Made by a program: the position numbers and the translations under genes | Notes under the pieces: model-generated | Databases searched by the model: none | Seen by the model: the letters and a program-made list of their open reading frames with translations, nothing else | Told to the model about the DNA's origin: nothing | Shown here: in pieces, positions 24,820 to 38,856 of the stretch | How the letters are laid out: every line of letters starts with the position of its first letter | How positions within the stretch are numbered: the stretch's first letter is position 1 | DNA from: Vanilla planifolia | Taxonomy: Eukaryota; Streptophyta; Magnoliopsida; Asparagales; Orchidaceae | Reading direction: 5' to 3' | Length of the DNA: 64,000 bases | Assembly: GCA_023846275.1 (NCBI GenBank) | Contig: JAIUJO010000072.1 | Span: forward strand, 2,298,599-2,362,598

Positions 24820-26144
24820 TACAGAAAACACACAAAATTAAACGATTGTGATTATTATTTTGAAGGCATTGTATTGTTTATAAAATTTTCTAAAATGTTA
24901 AGCATATAAACTTTTAAATCATGTTTATATTTTTTATATATATTATAATATATTATGATATCAATATTTTAATTATATGAAATAAATAAAAAATGCATAA
25001 ACAATCATTTTTTCAAACATTGACAATAATAGATAAATAGTTTATCCATTATATTTTCATTCTTATAAATACAAAATTAAATAATGTAATAAATTTAAAT
25101 AATAAAGTATATATTTAACAAAAAAATTATATATTAGATTATCACATAAGAGAGCTCTTAAATATTATTAATTGATTAATTGGAATGGAAATAATTTAGA
25201 TGGACATAATTATTTTCTAAAAGAGAGAAAGTCAATGATTAAAAAGAGAAAGATAGAAAATTAATAATAAAAAGACATTAGAAATGAATTAATGATATGA
25301 AAAAGAAAAAAGAGAACTTAAAAGAAATAGAAAGAATAACAAAAAAGATAAAGAAAGAGAAATAAAAAAGATATAAATAATAAATAGAAAGAGACAAATA
25401 AGAAAATAAGGAGATTAAAAATGAATAGACAAATAAGCGAATGATAATTAGTGAGAGGAGAGTGTGAGTGAATTTTAGAGATGTTGAGATAAAGAAAAAA
25501 ATGAGAGAAAGAACTAAATAAAAATAAAACTTTAATAATTAAACTGACGATATTTACTAAATGATATAAGGTTATCATATATAACATTTAATAGTTAAAA
25601 AATATAGAAATTATCTTAGGTTGATTATTATTTTAGAATATTACAAATATTTGACTATTTATTTAATATTTTTTCTTTTATACTTAAAATTATAAAATTA
25701 GTTAAATATTAAATATTATAATTACTATAATTATCATATTATATTATATTTTTATTATGAACTATAGTTATTAAGAATAAATAATATGTAACGATAATTA
25801 TTTAATTTAAAATTTTTATTATTTTATAACATAATATTAGTATATTTTAAAATTTTTAAAAAATAATATATATACTATTATAAACAAAGATTAATTTAAA
25901 TTTATTATATTTTTATAAGTTATTTTTCCAATATTAAACAGTATTAAAGTTATCATTTTATTATATCATATGTTGAGTCATATTTAGTTTTACATAAAAT
26001 TAACAAATATTTTATAAAGGCTTTATGAAAAATTATTTACAAAAATGATATTATAAACTATCATTTATAATTTTATATTTTTTAAAAATTAACATATTTT
26101 GAATAATCAATTATAATTAATTAAAAAAAGGAGTGCTTTAAAAG

Positions 26145-26258
26145 CAGGTGTTATAATACTTTCTTGTGGTCACCCAGCTTGAAACTTCTTTCCTCAACTA
26201 AGGTTAAAATTAGAGTCTTAAAGAGATCTAGTCCTATAAGGCTAAGGTGGTTATATAT
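26145..26258 (-). pseudogene. 5S rRNA-derived core, type C
   Basis: Complement of 5S rRNA: GTGGTCACCCAGCTT, CAACTAAGGTTAAAATTAGA (type C A box region) and AAGAGATCTAGTCCTATAAG. More diverged than the type A and B cores. Confidence 0.76.
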
Positions 26259-27370
26259 GTATAAAAAAGAAAAATAATCATTGTCTAATTTGTGTCTTGA
26301 ATATAATGAATCATAATATATTACAATAATAAAATTTTTTCATATCAAATAAAATAATTTATATAAACTATTTTTTTTGATAACATATATATTAATCAAT
26401 ACAATTTTTGTTTATTAGATTATCATTCCTATAATTGAAAAATTAAATAACATTAAGAATATAAATAATAAAATACACTTTTTTACGAAATATAATATAT
26501 TAAACTATAATATAAAGCAGAATTCGTATGTTTATTTAATCTATATTCTTAGGAAAAGAAAATAAAAGTAGAGATAATTATGTTAAAAGAGAGCAAAAGT
26601 TATAGATTGTTAAGAGTAAGATAACATTGAAAATAATAATAGTGAGAGATAAGAAAAAATTTAATGAGTGGAAAAAGTAAAGATAAAACATAAAGGAGAT
26701 AGAGAGAATAAATTAGTAAAAGAGGGAGAAAAGAGGAATAAAGACTGATAGAGGAGAGAGATAGGCCTAACATAATATAATAATACACAGAATAAAGAGA
26801 CAAATAAAAAGAATGATAATGATAGAGAAAAGTAAGTAAGAGAATATGTTAGAATTAAGATTAAAAGAAAAAACTAAAAAATTATGTAAACAAAAGTTAA
26901 ATTTCAATAATTTAACTTATATTTATTAAATATAAAATGTAAATCAAATATAATATTATTAAATTTTTTATATTAATTTAATATAAATTTAGTTATACTT
27001 AAAAAATAAAAAATATAATTGAATAGTAAATATTATAATTATTTTAATAAATTATCTTTATTTTATATAATATAGATAACAAATATATAGTGTATTTATG
27101 ATTAATAAAATAATTTTAGATTTCTTATTTTTTATAATATAATCTTACTTTATTTAAGAAATCTATACGCAAAATATTTGTACTATTATACACTTAAATT
27201 AATTGTAATATATAATAATTATATAAAGTATACAATGATATTATAAAATTATTTTTAAATATTCATTGCTAAAATAAAAATTATAAAGTATCTTTTTAAT
27301 CATTAAATTTTTTTTATGTTAACATGTTATTAAAAATAGTTATGACACATTAAAAAAATGCTACAAAAAA

Positions 27371-27485
27371 ATTTGTTCATTAAAAAATTTCTTAAGCGAC
27401 CACCTATCTGAATAGTATGATTACCTAAGAGTGTCAACCTTTCTAATTAGATGCAATGCTATAATTTTTGCGTGGTCACACATGC
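27371..27485 (-). pseudogene. 5S rRNA-derived core, type D
   Basis: Complement of 5S rRNA with CTTAAGCGACCACCTATCTG, the type D CTAAGAGTGTCAACC and TTCTAATTAGATGCAATGCT. It ends with GCGTGGTCACACATGC. Confidence 0.76.
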
Positions 27486-28623
27486 ATGCAAAAGAAAAAC
27501 TATCATAGTTGTTTGATAATTGTCTTATTTTAATTACTCATTTTTAAAATAATCTAAATTTTTAAATATACATATTTCTTTAAATTAATATTCTAATATC
27601 AATATTTTATTATATAAAATGAATACAAAAAAAATTACATTACATTAACATATAAGGTTTTCTCACAATACATTATCATTCTTAAAAAAATTAAATTATA
27701 TAAAAATGATAAATAATAAAATATATAATTACCTTTAATGTTATATATTAAACTATATAATGTGAGAGATTTGATAAAGTTTTTAATTCATGGACAAAGA
27801 AAAAGATAATGAAGACATAAATAATTATTTTTTAAGAGTGAAAAAGTTATGGATTAAAATGAGTAAAATAAAGAGAAAAATAATAATATAAATTGATGAG
27901 AGATTATGTAAGAAAATAGATAATAAAATGGAGAACAATGACGAGATATAGAGAAAAAAGTGAAAGAAAGAAAAATAAGAAATTAATGATTGATAGAAGA
28001 GAAAGAGATCAAGAAAAATATTAAGATATAGAGCACTAAGAGACAAAAAAGGAATAATAATAGGAGAGAGAATGAGTTTTAGAGAATATGTGAGATATTA
28101 AGATAAAGAAAAAAGTGATAGAAATAATTAAATAAAAGTTAAATGTTAATAATAAAGTTATAATATTTATAAAATATAAATAATTAATCGTATATATATT
28201 TAATAACAACAAAAATATAAAAACTATTTAACATTTATTATTACTATAGAATATTACTAATATTTAAAAAAGGTTGACACATAATTTAATATATTTTTAT
28301 ATCTAATAATTTATTATATAATATTTCTATATTTAAAAAATGAAATGCACATCTTATATATGTTATTATAATCATAAAAAAGTTCTAATTTATAATAATG
28401 GATATAAGTTATTTTTCTAAAGTTTTAAATAAATTGAAATATTATTTTATTATATGAAATGATGTCCCTTATTAATTATTATATAAAATTAACAATAATA
28501 TTATAAAGTTATTATCATTGTTATTATAATAGTAATTATAAAATATCATTATATTAATTTGTATATATTATATTGTTATAAAAATTTGTTGTCATTCATT
28601 AGAAAAATGAATCTTATGAACAA

Positions 28624-28744
28624 ATATGTGTAATCGATGGATGTCTAAAAAGATCACTGATCACAATGCTACCTTCTCTCGAGCATTCTTAGCATTTTTT
28701 CTAAAGAGACCTGATGCTAAAATCCAGGTCTGATCGAACAATAT
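28624..28744 (-). pseudogene. 5S rRNA-derived core, type E
   Basis: Complement of 5S rRNA: AAAGATCACTGATCAC, CTCTCGAGCATTCTTAGCAT, TAAAGAGACCTGATGCTAAA and AGGTCTGATCGAACA. The GATCGAACA end is typical of type E. Confidence 0.75.
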
Positions 28745-29459
28745 CACAAAAGAAAAAATGCCATGGTTGTTTTATTAATTTTTTATAGGACTAAACTATT
28801 TTTAAAATTTTCAAGATTGTTAGGTCTATTCACTTTTAAATAAGGTTTCTTCCTATTATATATGTCATAACATATTATAATATAATTTTGTTCTTAAAAT
28901 ATGACTATTAAATTACCATATTCACTATTAATTTTAAAAAATTTGACTATTCTAAATAATTTTTTTCAATTATGCTTTTTCTTATAAATTAAAAAATTAA
29001 ATTACGTGATAAATACTTATAATAAAATATTATTTTTTCATATATATAAAAAATCAAAGCTATACAACATGAGAGATTTATTAAGTATTATTAATTAAAA
29101 GGCTAAAAAGAGATAATGAGCCACAAATGATTATTCTGAAGAAGAGAAAATCATGGATTTATAAGGGAAAAATAGATTGAAAAATAATAATAGAGAGAGA
29201 TGATAGAGGATATTGATGAAAAACAAAAAGAGAGAACATAAATAAGATATAGATAATAAATAAATATGAGGAAAAAATTACAAAATACGGAAGTGTAGAG
29301 GAGTGAGGAAAAGATATAAAGAGATAGATAATGAAGACACAAATAAAATAATAATAATAAGAGAATGACAACTTGTTGCATAGCAAGAAAAATAATAAAA
29401 ATGTCAAAATATAATAAGTGAGTAAACAATTTAATAAAAAGTAACCATGAAAACATAAC

Positions 29460-30845
29460 AGGTTGCTACACCAAGCCGCACATGTTCAAAATTGCATACA
29501 AAATAAAATGTAAATATTCCAATGTCAAATAGGATGCTTAATTACATTGGATCACTGTACAACCAACAGACAAGTGCATTTCACTGCTGCTCACTTGGCA
29601 AAGCAATTTCAAAACACAACAAGCGTCTGCGAACCATGTTAACAAACCGTAGCTACGATTGCATAAATACCCATAAACAGAAAAATAAGATACATTAGAG
29701 CAATGTGGAGTAAAAAACATGTACTAATCTGCACGATGAATCCTTAAATTGTTGGATTATGTAGACCATGCCATCGTGCATTCTCACGATCAAATGATCA
29801 TCACCATATTTTATCATTCAAATCGGTAATTCTATCATCAGAGCATGATTCTAACCTGACAAACCTGATCATTTTCATATATATCAATGCTTTGATTTGA
29901 TTGCATTCATCTAATCGTGCAGTTTGCAGCATCAAATAGTCGTGGAGTGTTTTCATCGAATGGCTATTATGCAAAGGCTATTTTAGCCATTATTTTGAGC
30001 CCTTGGAGAGCTTTTTCTATTTCCTAAATAAAATATTATAAAAGCTACAAAAATCCTAATGGCTAAATTGGGTGTTTGGTAATTCTATTAGATGATAAAA
30101 TAGTATATAAATAGGAGATTTTTGTGTGAAAATAATGGAAAAATTGTTATATGTTTCCAAGAAAATATTAAAGCCATTAGGAGCTTGTTTCCATTGTCGT
30201 TTTTACATGCTGGTTTTCAATTTATGTGTCAAACTTCAGAAATTCTTTTTTATCTTCGCTAAATTACAAATTTTTCTAGTATTTAATTCATTTATTTAAG
30301 ATACTTATCTTTTTTTAATTGTATCATCAAGGATAGGATTTTTGTTGTATTGATTTACATTTTATGTTGCAGAAAGTTTTTCTTTTTTCAATTTTATTTG
30401 GTTGTAAGGAACAAGTAGCATATCCGGTTTATTTCTTTGTAAGATTGTAGTAGTCTGCCTCATTTGTCTCTATGTTGTTAGGGCTTAGCCTGCCTGTCTT
30501 TCAAGGAAAGTCTTATATTGAGTTGTGTTTGCCTTATTTTTTCTTGTGGGGGACCTAAAGTTTTTTAATAAGTTGATTCATGTATAAATCGATTGTATAC
30601 ATTTTAAAATATTTTTTATTTCTCAATTTCATTACTTTTAAAAAATTAATTATTTTTAAAATAAAGTAAAAATTTATAGAAAATCACATTAAATACTTGT
30701 TAAACTTATTAAAAGTTACCAAAAAAATTTTTTTTAAGTATTTTGTTATAAATAAAAATTTTACTCATAGAAATTCAACCCTCTCCTATTGAACCTCACT
30801 TAAAATATCTTATTAAAATTAATTATCTTTTATGAGAAAAAGTGT
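29460..30845 (+). repeat. L module copy 5 (decayed LTR-like segment)
   Basis: L copy with a well-kept TATA-like TATAAATAGG at 30,106 and an upstream near-palindrome GGCTATTTTAGCC near 29,978. TTCTTGTGGGGGACCTAAAG lies near 30,541. It ends with TTCAACCCTCTCCTATTGAA near 30,774, like the C-rich sequence near copia LTR ends. Confidence 0.78.
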
Positions 30846-30857
30846 TGTCACAAAAAA

Positions 30858-30975
30858 TATGTGAAACATAAGGACTTTTTAAGGTTACCAAAACAACAAA
30901 TACTCTAGGCCAAGCATGCTAAATTTTTTTTAATGGAATCAAGTACCATAATGCTATTGTGGTCATAACTTCATG
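30858..30975 (-). pseudogene. 5S rRNA-derived core, type A
   Basis: Complement of 5S rRNA with GTGAAACATAAGGACTTTTT, GGCCAAGCATGCTAA and AATGGAATCAAGTACCATAA. A few bases of the A box region are lost. Confidence 0.8.
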
Positions 30976-31804
30976 CAAAAAACAAAAGATCATAGTTGTA
31001 TGATTATTATTTTGAAAATAATGAGGTATTTAAAGTTTTAAAATGAACCAGTAATTACACTTCAAATATTTTTTGTATGCTTATAATATATGTGAAAAAT
31101 AAAAATAAAGAGAGATAGGAGAAAATTTAATAGAAAAAGTAAGACATAAAAATGATAAAAATAATAAATAAAAAAAAAAGAGAGACAAATGTGAAAGTAA
31201 AGAAGGCTAATTGAGATAGAGAGGATAAGAAAAAGATTAAGATATTGCGAATCTTGAGAAAAATAAGAGAAGGATAATATAAAAGAGGAGAAAGTGGAGA
31301 ATTTAAGAGTTAAAATTTAAACATAAAAAATTAAGCTTATAATATTTACAATATTTAATAAGTTAATCATATATAATTTTTAAAAACTATAAAATATTAA
31401 AACAATTTGATGTTTATTATTATTATAGAATATTAAAAATATTTAAATTTTTTTTGGATTATTTGTAAAACAATATTTTATTTTCAAATATTCTATAATA
31501 TATTATTTCTACTTTTAAAAATTTAACATATAAAAAATCTAAATTACTACAAAAATTAATTAATTATGATTGATTAAATTTTATAAAACATATTTTTTAT
31601 TAATAAACTAAATTAATATTAATATTTTTTTATATCATATGATGAACCATACTTTTTGTTATATTAATTTTAAAATGGTAATAAAAAATTTTTTAAAAAA
31701 TTATTTACAAAAATTTAATTTTAAACTAACTTTTATTGTAATTTTTTTAAAATTATATTATAACAAAATTTTTTGTTGCTCATTAGAAAAAACCTATGAA
31801 AAAA

Positions 31805-31926
31805 TGTACACAAAAATATGAGTTTTCAGGAGGTCACCCATCCCAACATTATGCTTTCCTAGGAATAATTAACTTTGGAGTTCTATGCATATCGAGTGCT
31901 ATAAATCTTGTGTGATCACAAAAGCA
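31805..31926 (-). pseudogene. 5S rRNA-derived core, type B
   Basis: Complement of 5S rRNA with CAGGAGGTCACCCATCCCAA (15 bases, CAGGAGGTCACCCATCC, agree with the 5S complement apart from the tail), TTAACTTTGGAGTTCTATG and ATATCGAGTGCTATAA. The strongest box C region in the array. Confidence 0.86.
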
Positions 31927-33186
31927 TCAAAAACACATAAAACTAAAGGATTGTGAATATTTTTTTAACGTATTACATTATTTCAAAAATTATTTTAATT
32001 ATTAAGCATATAAACTTTTAAATAAAGTTTATTTTTATATATATATTTTTATATATTATGATATTAATATTTTAATCAGATGAAGTAAATAAAAAAATTC
32101 TTAAACTATCATTTTTTATAACATTCACATTAATGTATAAGAATTTATTCCATTATATTATCATTCTTATAAATAAAAAATTAAATTATGTAATAAATAT
32201 AAGTAATAAAATATATATTTATCAAATAAATTATATATATTAGAGTACATCACATAAGAGATATTTTAAATATTATTAATTGATTAACATGAAAAGAGAT
32301 CATTAAGATAGAGATAATTATTTTCTAAAAGTGAGCAAGTCAATGATTAAAAAAAACAAAAATAGAAAGAAAACTCTTAATAGAGAGAGGAGAGATGATT
32401 TAATGATAAGAAAAAGAAAAGAGAGAAATTAGAAAAGATAGTGAGAATAAATAAAAAATTTAAAGAAAGTTAAATGAGAAAAAAAAGAAATGAATAATAA
32501 AAAAAGAAGCAAATAAGAAAATAATGAGATGAAAAATGAATACACAAATAAGAGAATGATAATAAGTGAGGAAGAAAGTGAGTGAATTTTAAAAATATTG
32601 AGATAATAAAAAATTAGAAAAAAATAATTTAAAAGTATATAGAAACTATCTTAAGATTATTATTATTTTGGAACATTACAAATATTTAGTAACTTATTTG
32701 AATATTTAATTAATATTATTTTTATCATACATAAAGTTAAAAAATTAATTAATTACTAAACATTGTAGTTATTCTAATATATAATATTTCTATAATGTTG
32801 CATGATTATTAAAAATAAATAATATTTAGCACTAATATTTTAATTTCACATTTTCATTATTTTATAATGTAATATTAGTATATTTTAAAATTTTAAACAT
32901 AACACATATATGTTAATATAAACAAAAATTAACTGAAATTTATTATATATTCGATAAGTTAATTTTCTTATTATTAAACGACCTTATAATTAGCATTTTA
33001 TTATATCATATTATAAGTCAAATTTATTTTAACATAAAATTTACAAAAATGTTATAAAGACTTTATTTAAAAGTAATTACAAAAATTATATCCATAGACT
33101 ATAGTTTATAATAATGTAATTTTTTAAAATAAACATGTTTCGATAGTCAATTTTCATTAATTAGAAAAATGAATGCTATTAAAAAC

Positions 33187-33242
33187 AATGTTTAACAATA
33201 ATCTCAAGTAGTCACCCATCTAAAACTTCTCTCGCCCAAGGA
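33187..33242 (-). pseudogene. 5S rRNA-derived core, type C, half
   Basis: Only the 3' half of the 5S gene is left: CAAGTAGTCACCCATCTAAA and TTCTCTCGCCCAAG, the latter keeping the original CTCGCCCAAG of 5S, which most cores have lost. The 5' half and adjoining spacer are deleted. Confidence 0.8.
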
Positions 33243-34393
33243 AACAAATCATTGTGGATTTATTTTTGTCTTGAAAATAACGAATCATAATTTAATATAG
33301 TAATAAGTTTTCACTTATATCAATTAAAAAATTTTCGTAAACTATTTTTTTATAACATATATACTAATCAATATAATTTTCTTTTATTAAGTTATCATTC
33401 TTATAATTAAAAATAAATTTACAATAATAATGAAAATAATAAAATATAAATTTTTCAAAGATATAATATATTCAACTTTCGTAGATAAGATATTTCTAAA
33501 ATTTATTTAGTCTATGTTCTTAGGAAAAGATAATAGAACTAGAGATAATTATTTTAAAAGAGAGAAACTGATAGATTAATAAATGCAAGATAAAGAAGAA
33601 AATAATAATAGAGAGAGATGAGAGAAAATTTAATGAAGAGGAAAAGATAAGAGAAAATTTAAAGGAGATAGAGAGAATAAATAAAATAGTGAAAGAGAGG
33701 GTGAAAGGAGAAATAGAGTGATAAGGAGAGAGGGAGGCCAAAAAGAAATATAAAAATGTTGAGCATAAGGAGACAAATAAATAGAATGAGAATAACAAAG
33801 AAAGTAAGTTAAAGAATATGTTAGATATTAAGATAAATAGAAAAAACTAAAAAAAATTTAAATAAAAGTTAAATTTTTATAATTAAACTTGTAATGATTA
33901 TTAAATATAAAATATAGAACATATATAATATTTATTTATTTAAAAATATAAAAAATTATTAGAGGTTTATTATTTTATAAAAACATCAATAAGTTTTTTT
34001 ACTATTAATTTAAAATAAAATTATATTTTCTTTAAAAATTAATAGAATAATAAATAATATAATATTTTTTAATATATATTCTTTATTTTATAGAATATAG
34101 ATAATAAATATAAATAGCATTTAAAATTAACAAAATAATTTTAGATTTCTTATTTTCTATAATATAATGTTACTATATTTAAAAAAATTATACACACAAT
34201 ATATATACTATTATAAACTAAAATTAATTCTAATTTATAATAATTATATGAAGTAAACAATAATATTAAAAATTGTTATTAAATATTAATTACTAAAATG
34301 ATAATTATTAATTATCTATTTATTTATTTTACTTTTTATATTAACATGTTTTTAAAATTAGTTATCACTCATTAAAAAACTTGCAACGATAAA

Positions 34394-34513
34394 ATATGCG
34401 GAACATGAAAACTTCTCAAGAGGTCACCCATTCTAATAGTGTTATAGCTTAAGAATCTTAACCTTAGAGTTCTAATTAGATATAATGCTATAATCCTTGT
34501 GTTGTTGCACATC
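34394..34513 (-). pseudogene. 5S rRNA-derived core, type D
   Basis: Complement of 5S rRNA: CTCAAGAGGTCACCCATTCT, type D AAGAATCTTAACCTTAGAG, TTCTAATTAGATATAATGCT, then TGTGTTGTTGCACATC. Confidence 0.82.
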
Positions 34514-35655
34514 GATTCAAAAGAAAAATATCATAATTGTGTGATTATTGTTGTTATGATAATTAGTTTTTTTTTAAAATAGTCTAAATTTTTAAATATA
34601 TGCCTTCATAAAAACAATTATGTTAATAACAAATGTGTGAATAAAACATAATAAATAAACTATTTTTTTCGAAAATTTAGACATTAATATATAAGCTTTT
34701 CTCTCAGTCCATTATTATTCTTATAAAAAAATTAAATTACATAAAAAAGGTAAATAATAAAATATATAATTATCATTTATGCTATATATTAAACTATATA
34801 ATATGATAGATTTAAGATTTTTTTAATTCACGAACAAGGAAAAAGATAATGGAGATGTAAATAATTTTTATAAGAGAGATAATGTTATGAATGTAAAAGA
34901 ATAAATTAAAGAGAAAAATAATAACATAGATTAATTAGATATTATTTAAAAAAAAGATAATAAAAAGGAGAACATATAGGAGATGAAGAGAAAAAATAAT
35001 AAGGTGGAAGAAAGAGACATAAGAAATTAATGATAGATAGAGGAGAGAGAGAAAGAAAAATATTAAGATATATATTATTAAAAGAGAAAAGGGAATGATA
35101 ATAGGTGAAAGAAAGTGGAGATAGTGTGAGAGATGTTGAGTTAAAAAAGTGAGAAAAATAATTAAAAAAAAGTTAAATATTAACAATAAACTTGTAATAA
35201 TTATGAAAAAAATAGTAAATCTTATATAATATTTAACAAGAAGAAAAATATAAAAGCTATTTGATGTTTTTTATTACTTTGAAATATTACTAAAATAAAA
35301 AAAATTATGACTATTAATTTAATGATTTTTTGATCTCAAATATTCTATATTATAATATTTCTTTTTTTAAATAATTAAGTACATTGTATATATATGTTAT
35401 TATAAATATAAAAAAAATTCTAATTTATTTTTATTATTATAGTTATTTCTTCAATTTTTAAATTAATAGAAATATTATTTTATTAAATGAAAATGTATTA
35501 TATTTATTATTATATATAATTAAAAAAAAATTTATAAAGTTTTTTTCGAAATAATTAATATTATAATAGTAATTATAAACTATCATTTATATTAATTTGT
35601 ATACATTATAATGTTTTAAAAATTTATTATCGTTCATTAGAAAAAACGAAAAAAA

Positions 35656-35766
35656 TTTGTGCAACCCTTAAATAACTAGAATGGTCACCATTGAAAATAC
35701 TAGTCTCCCCTATGGATTTTTATCTTGTAAGATTTAATGCTAAAATGCTTGTCTCATCGGTCATGC
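35656..35766 (-). pseudogene. 5S rRNA-derived core, type E
   Basis: Complement of 5S rRNA, diverged and slightly shortened: GAATGGTCACCATTGAA, TAGTCTCCCCTATGG and GTAAGATTTAATGCTAAAAT. Its place between D and L supports the assignment. Confidence 0.68.
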
Positions 35767-36420
35767 TCACAAAAAAATAATTATCATAGTTGGGTTATTA
35801 TTTTTTATGATAATAAACTATTTTTAAAATTTTCTAAATTACCAATCCTATACACATTTAAATAGTATTTGTTCTTATTATATATGTCATAATATATTAT
35901 AATATATTTATTTTATTTTAAAATAATTAATAAATAACTATATTGACTTTTATTTCTAAAAAAGTAGATAATTTCAAAAGAAGATTTTTCAATTATGTTT
36001 TTTTAATAAAATAAAAAATTAAAATACATAATAAATATTTATTAAAAGACATGTATGTTTCATATATATTATATGTTAAACTATACAACATGAGAAATTT
36101 CTTAAATATTATTAATTGATGGCAAAAAAGAGACAATAATGTAAGTTAATTATTCTGTAAAAAAAATGATCAATTTATAAGTGCAAAATAGTTAGTGACG
36201 TAATAATAGAGAGAGATGAGAGAAGATTTATCGATAAAAGGAAAAAGAGAGCATAAATAAAATATAGAATAAATAAATAAGTGAAAATAAAAATGACAAA
36301 ATAGGGAGGTATAGATTGTAAGAGAGGAAAAAAGGGATAGAGAACGAAGACACAAATAAAAAAATAATAATAGGAGAACAATAATGGTTTGCTACAACAA
36401 GAAAAATAATAAAGTGTCAA

Positions 36421-38240
36421 AATATGATAACTGAGAAAAAGAATTTAATAAAAACTAACCGTCAAAATATAACTTGTTGCCCCGAATAGCCACAACTGTT
36501 TGAGGTTGCATACGTAATAAAACATAAATATTCCAATGTTAAATCATGCACCTGATTACATCACGTCTCCTTAAATCCAAAAAAAAAAGAATGTCATCGT
36601 TGCTCACTCTAGAAAGCAATTACAGAACACAACATGCTCGATGTACCTTGTTGTCAAATATTAGGTGGGATTGCAGAAATATCTATAAGTAGAAACATAT
36701 TATGCAATCGAGCGATGTAGGACAAAAAAAACAAACTTATCTACGAGTTCAACTCATGAATTATGGGATTAATGTGCACTATCCCATCACTCCTTTCTGT
36801 GATTGAAGAATTACCTTTGTAATTTGTATTCAAATTGTTAACTATGCCAGCTATCTCATAGCACTGAGTTGCCATCGTACAATCTTGTTTTCTCCACTAT
36901 ACCATTTAAATCCTACCATTAGATCGCTATTCTGATCTAATGGACCTTTCTTTATCAAGTTAATATATATTAAGACACTAATTAGATTGCATCCATCCGA
37001 TCATGCAAACATTTGTGTGATCGAACAGTCGCTGAGCCGTCTGATTCTATAGCTACAATGCAACAACTATTTTAGCCATTAGTTTGTGCCATTGGAGAGT
37101 TTTTTTTATTTCCTAAGTAAACAATTTCAAAAGTTGCAAAAATTCTAATGGAAAAAAGGGTCTTTGGTAATTCTATTAGATGATACAAATTGCATATAAA
37201 CAGAAGATTTTTGTATAAAAATAAAAGGAAAAATATTTATATGATGATAAGAAAATAAATATTAAAGTCATACTTTTCATATGTTGGTTATATATTCTCC
37301 CATCAAACTTCTGAAATTTTTTTGTTTCCCAGATATAACAAATGAGAAAAATAATTTAATAAAACTAACTGTCAAAACATAACGGGTTGCTATAACAAAC
37401 TACAACAGTTTGAGGTTGGATACATAATAAAATGTTATTATTCCAATGTTTAATCTGATACTTGATTGCATTGCATCTCCTTAAACACAACCAAAAAATG
37501 CATTTTGTCGTTGCTCATTGTGGAAAGCAAATCCAGAACACAGCAAGCACAAAGAACCACATTAACCAACAGTGGCTGTGATTAGAGAAATTCCTAGAAG
37601 CAGAAAATTAATTTTGATTTGGGCAATGTGAAATAAAAAATAACAATTTATCTACACACTGAATTCATTAATTACAGGATTAATGTGCAACATTCAATCG
37701 TGCTTTTTCGTGATCAAACAATTTTGTCGTAATTGTTCATTCCAAGCGTTAATTCTATCAATTTTCCAATCGCACTGAATCACAGTTGCACAGTCTTTAT
37801 TTCCTTGCCTTGCCATGTAAGATTCAATCATCAGATAGCTGTTCTGATCTAATGGACCTTATTAATTTCTTATATATCAAGGCACTGATTCAATTGCATT
37901 TGACCGATTGCTCAGTTTCTGTAATCGAATGGTTGCAGAGCATTTCAATCAAATGACTACTATGCAACGGCTATTTTAGTCATTACTACGAGCCGTTGGA
38001 GATTGTTTTTCTTATTTATGTCCTGAATAAAATTTTGTAAAAGCTACAAAACCTTTAATGACTAAATTTGGTCTTTAGTATTTGTATTAGACATGACAAA
38101 TTACATACAAATAGGAGATTTTAGTTTGAACATAAGAAGAAAAATTTTTATACGATGACAAAAAAATATTAAAGCCTTTAAAAACTCGTTCCATTGTCAT
38201 TTTCATATGCTGCTTATCTATTCACCTTCTAAAATTCTTT
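36421..38240. repeat. 0.9-kb tandem duplication (E tail plus L start)
   Basis: 36,421-37,329 and 37,330-38,240 are parallel copies, both opening with the E tail (GAGAAAAA-AATTTAATAAAA, ACTAAC) and then the GGTTGC-type L start, and both passing the TATA-like site. The copies have diverged visibly, so the duplication is not recent. Only the second copy continues into the rest of L. Confidence 0.82.
36470..37329 (+). repeat. L module copy 6a (partial)
   Basis: First two thirds of an L module, including CATATATTAAG near 36,966, GGAAAAAAGGGTCTTTGGTA near 37,150 and a TATAAA site at 37,195. It stops where the second copy of the duplication starts. Confidence 0.75.
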
Positions 38241-38845
38241 TATTTCTCAAATCACCAAAACTATTAATTTATGTATTATTTAATTAATTCAATTAAGATA
38301 CTTGTGTCTTTTTTATGAATTCATCAAGCATAAGATTTTAGTTGTATTGATTTAGATTTATGTTGTAGAATGTTTTTCTTTTTTTTCAATTTTATTTTTT
38401 TTCTAAGGCATCACTAGCATGTCTTATTTATTCCATTGTAAGATTGTAATATTTTGTCTCATTTATCTCTTTTTGGTTAGGATTTGCCCCACGCGTCCTT
38501 CGATGAAAGGCTTATATTGTGTTGTGTTTGTCTCGTTTTTTCTTGGGGTGGACATAATCTTTTTATAAGCCAATCAATGTAAAAATTGATTTTGTTCTTT
38601 TTTAACTATAGTTTATTTTTTAATTACACGACTTTTAAAAAACTTAATATGTTTTTAAAATAGAATAAAAAATTCTAGAAAGTCACATTAAATAATTTCT
38701 AAACTTTATTAAAAATTACTAAAATTAGTTTTTTTGAAATATTTTGTAACAAATCAAAATTTTATTTCTAGTAATTCAACTCTCTCTTAGTGAACCACAC
38801 CTGAAATATTCTATTAAAATTAATTTTCTTTCATCAGAAAAAGTT
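37380..38845 (+). repeat. L module copy 6b (decayed LTR-like segment)
   Basis: Full-length L copy. It has the best hairpin of the family (CAACGGCT at 37,965-37,972 with AGCCGTTG at 37,991-37,998). TTCTTGGGGTGGACATAATC lies near 38,540. It ends in TTCAACTCTCTCTTAGTGAA near 38,775 before the next A core. Confidence 0.78.
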
Positions 38846-38856
38846 TTCTAAAATAA

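Larger units (their letters stand above)
23425..30857 (-). repeat. array unit H4: complete A-B-C-D-E-L higher-order repeat
   Basis: The best complete unit, 7.4 kb. Core starts are 23,425 (A), 24,700 (B), 26,145 (C), 27,371 (D) and 28,624 (E), giving spacings of 1,275, 1,445, 1,226 and 1,253 bp; L then fills about 29,460-30,845. Purine tracts lie at about 23,850-24,170, 25,180-25,530, 26,540-26,880, 27,780-28,130 and 29,100-29,360. All five modules share the same internal order: A-run, 5S core, ATCATAGTTGTGTGATTATT-like block, AT-rich stretch, purine tract, AT-rich stretch. They therefore descend from one ancestral unit. Confidence 0.87.
30858..38856 (-). repeat. array unit H5: A-B-C-D-E-L with duplicated L start
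   Basis: An 8.0 kb unit. Cores are at 30,858 (A), 31,805 (B), 33,187 (C, half), 34,394 (D) and 35,656 (E). The A spacer is shortened by deletion near 31,085 (core spacing 947 bp). Purine tracts lie at about 31,090-31,310, 32,280-32,620, 33,520-33,850, 34,840-35,170 and 36,120-36,370. The first 0.9 kb of L is present twice (36,421-37,329 and 37,330-38,240). Without that duplication the period is about 7.1 kb. Confidence 0.83.
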
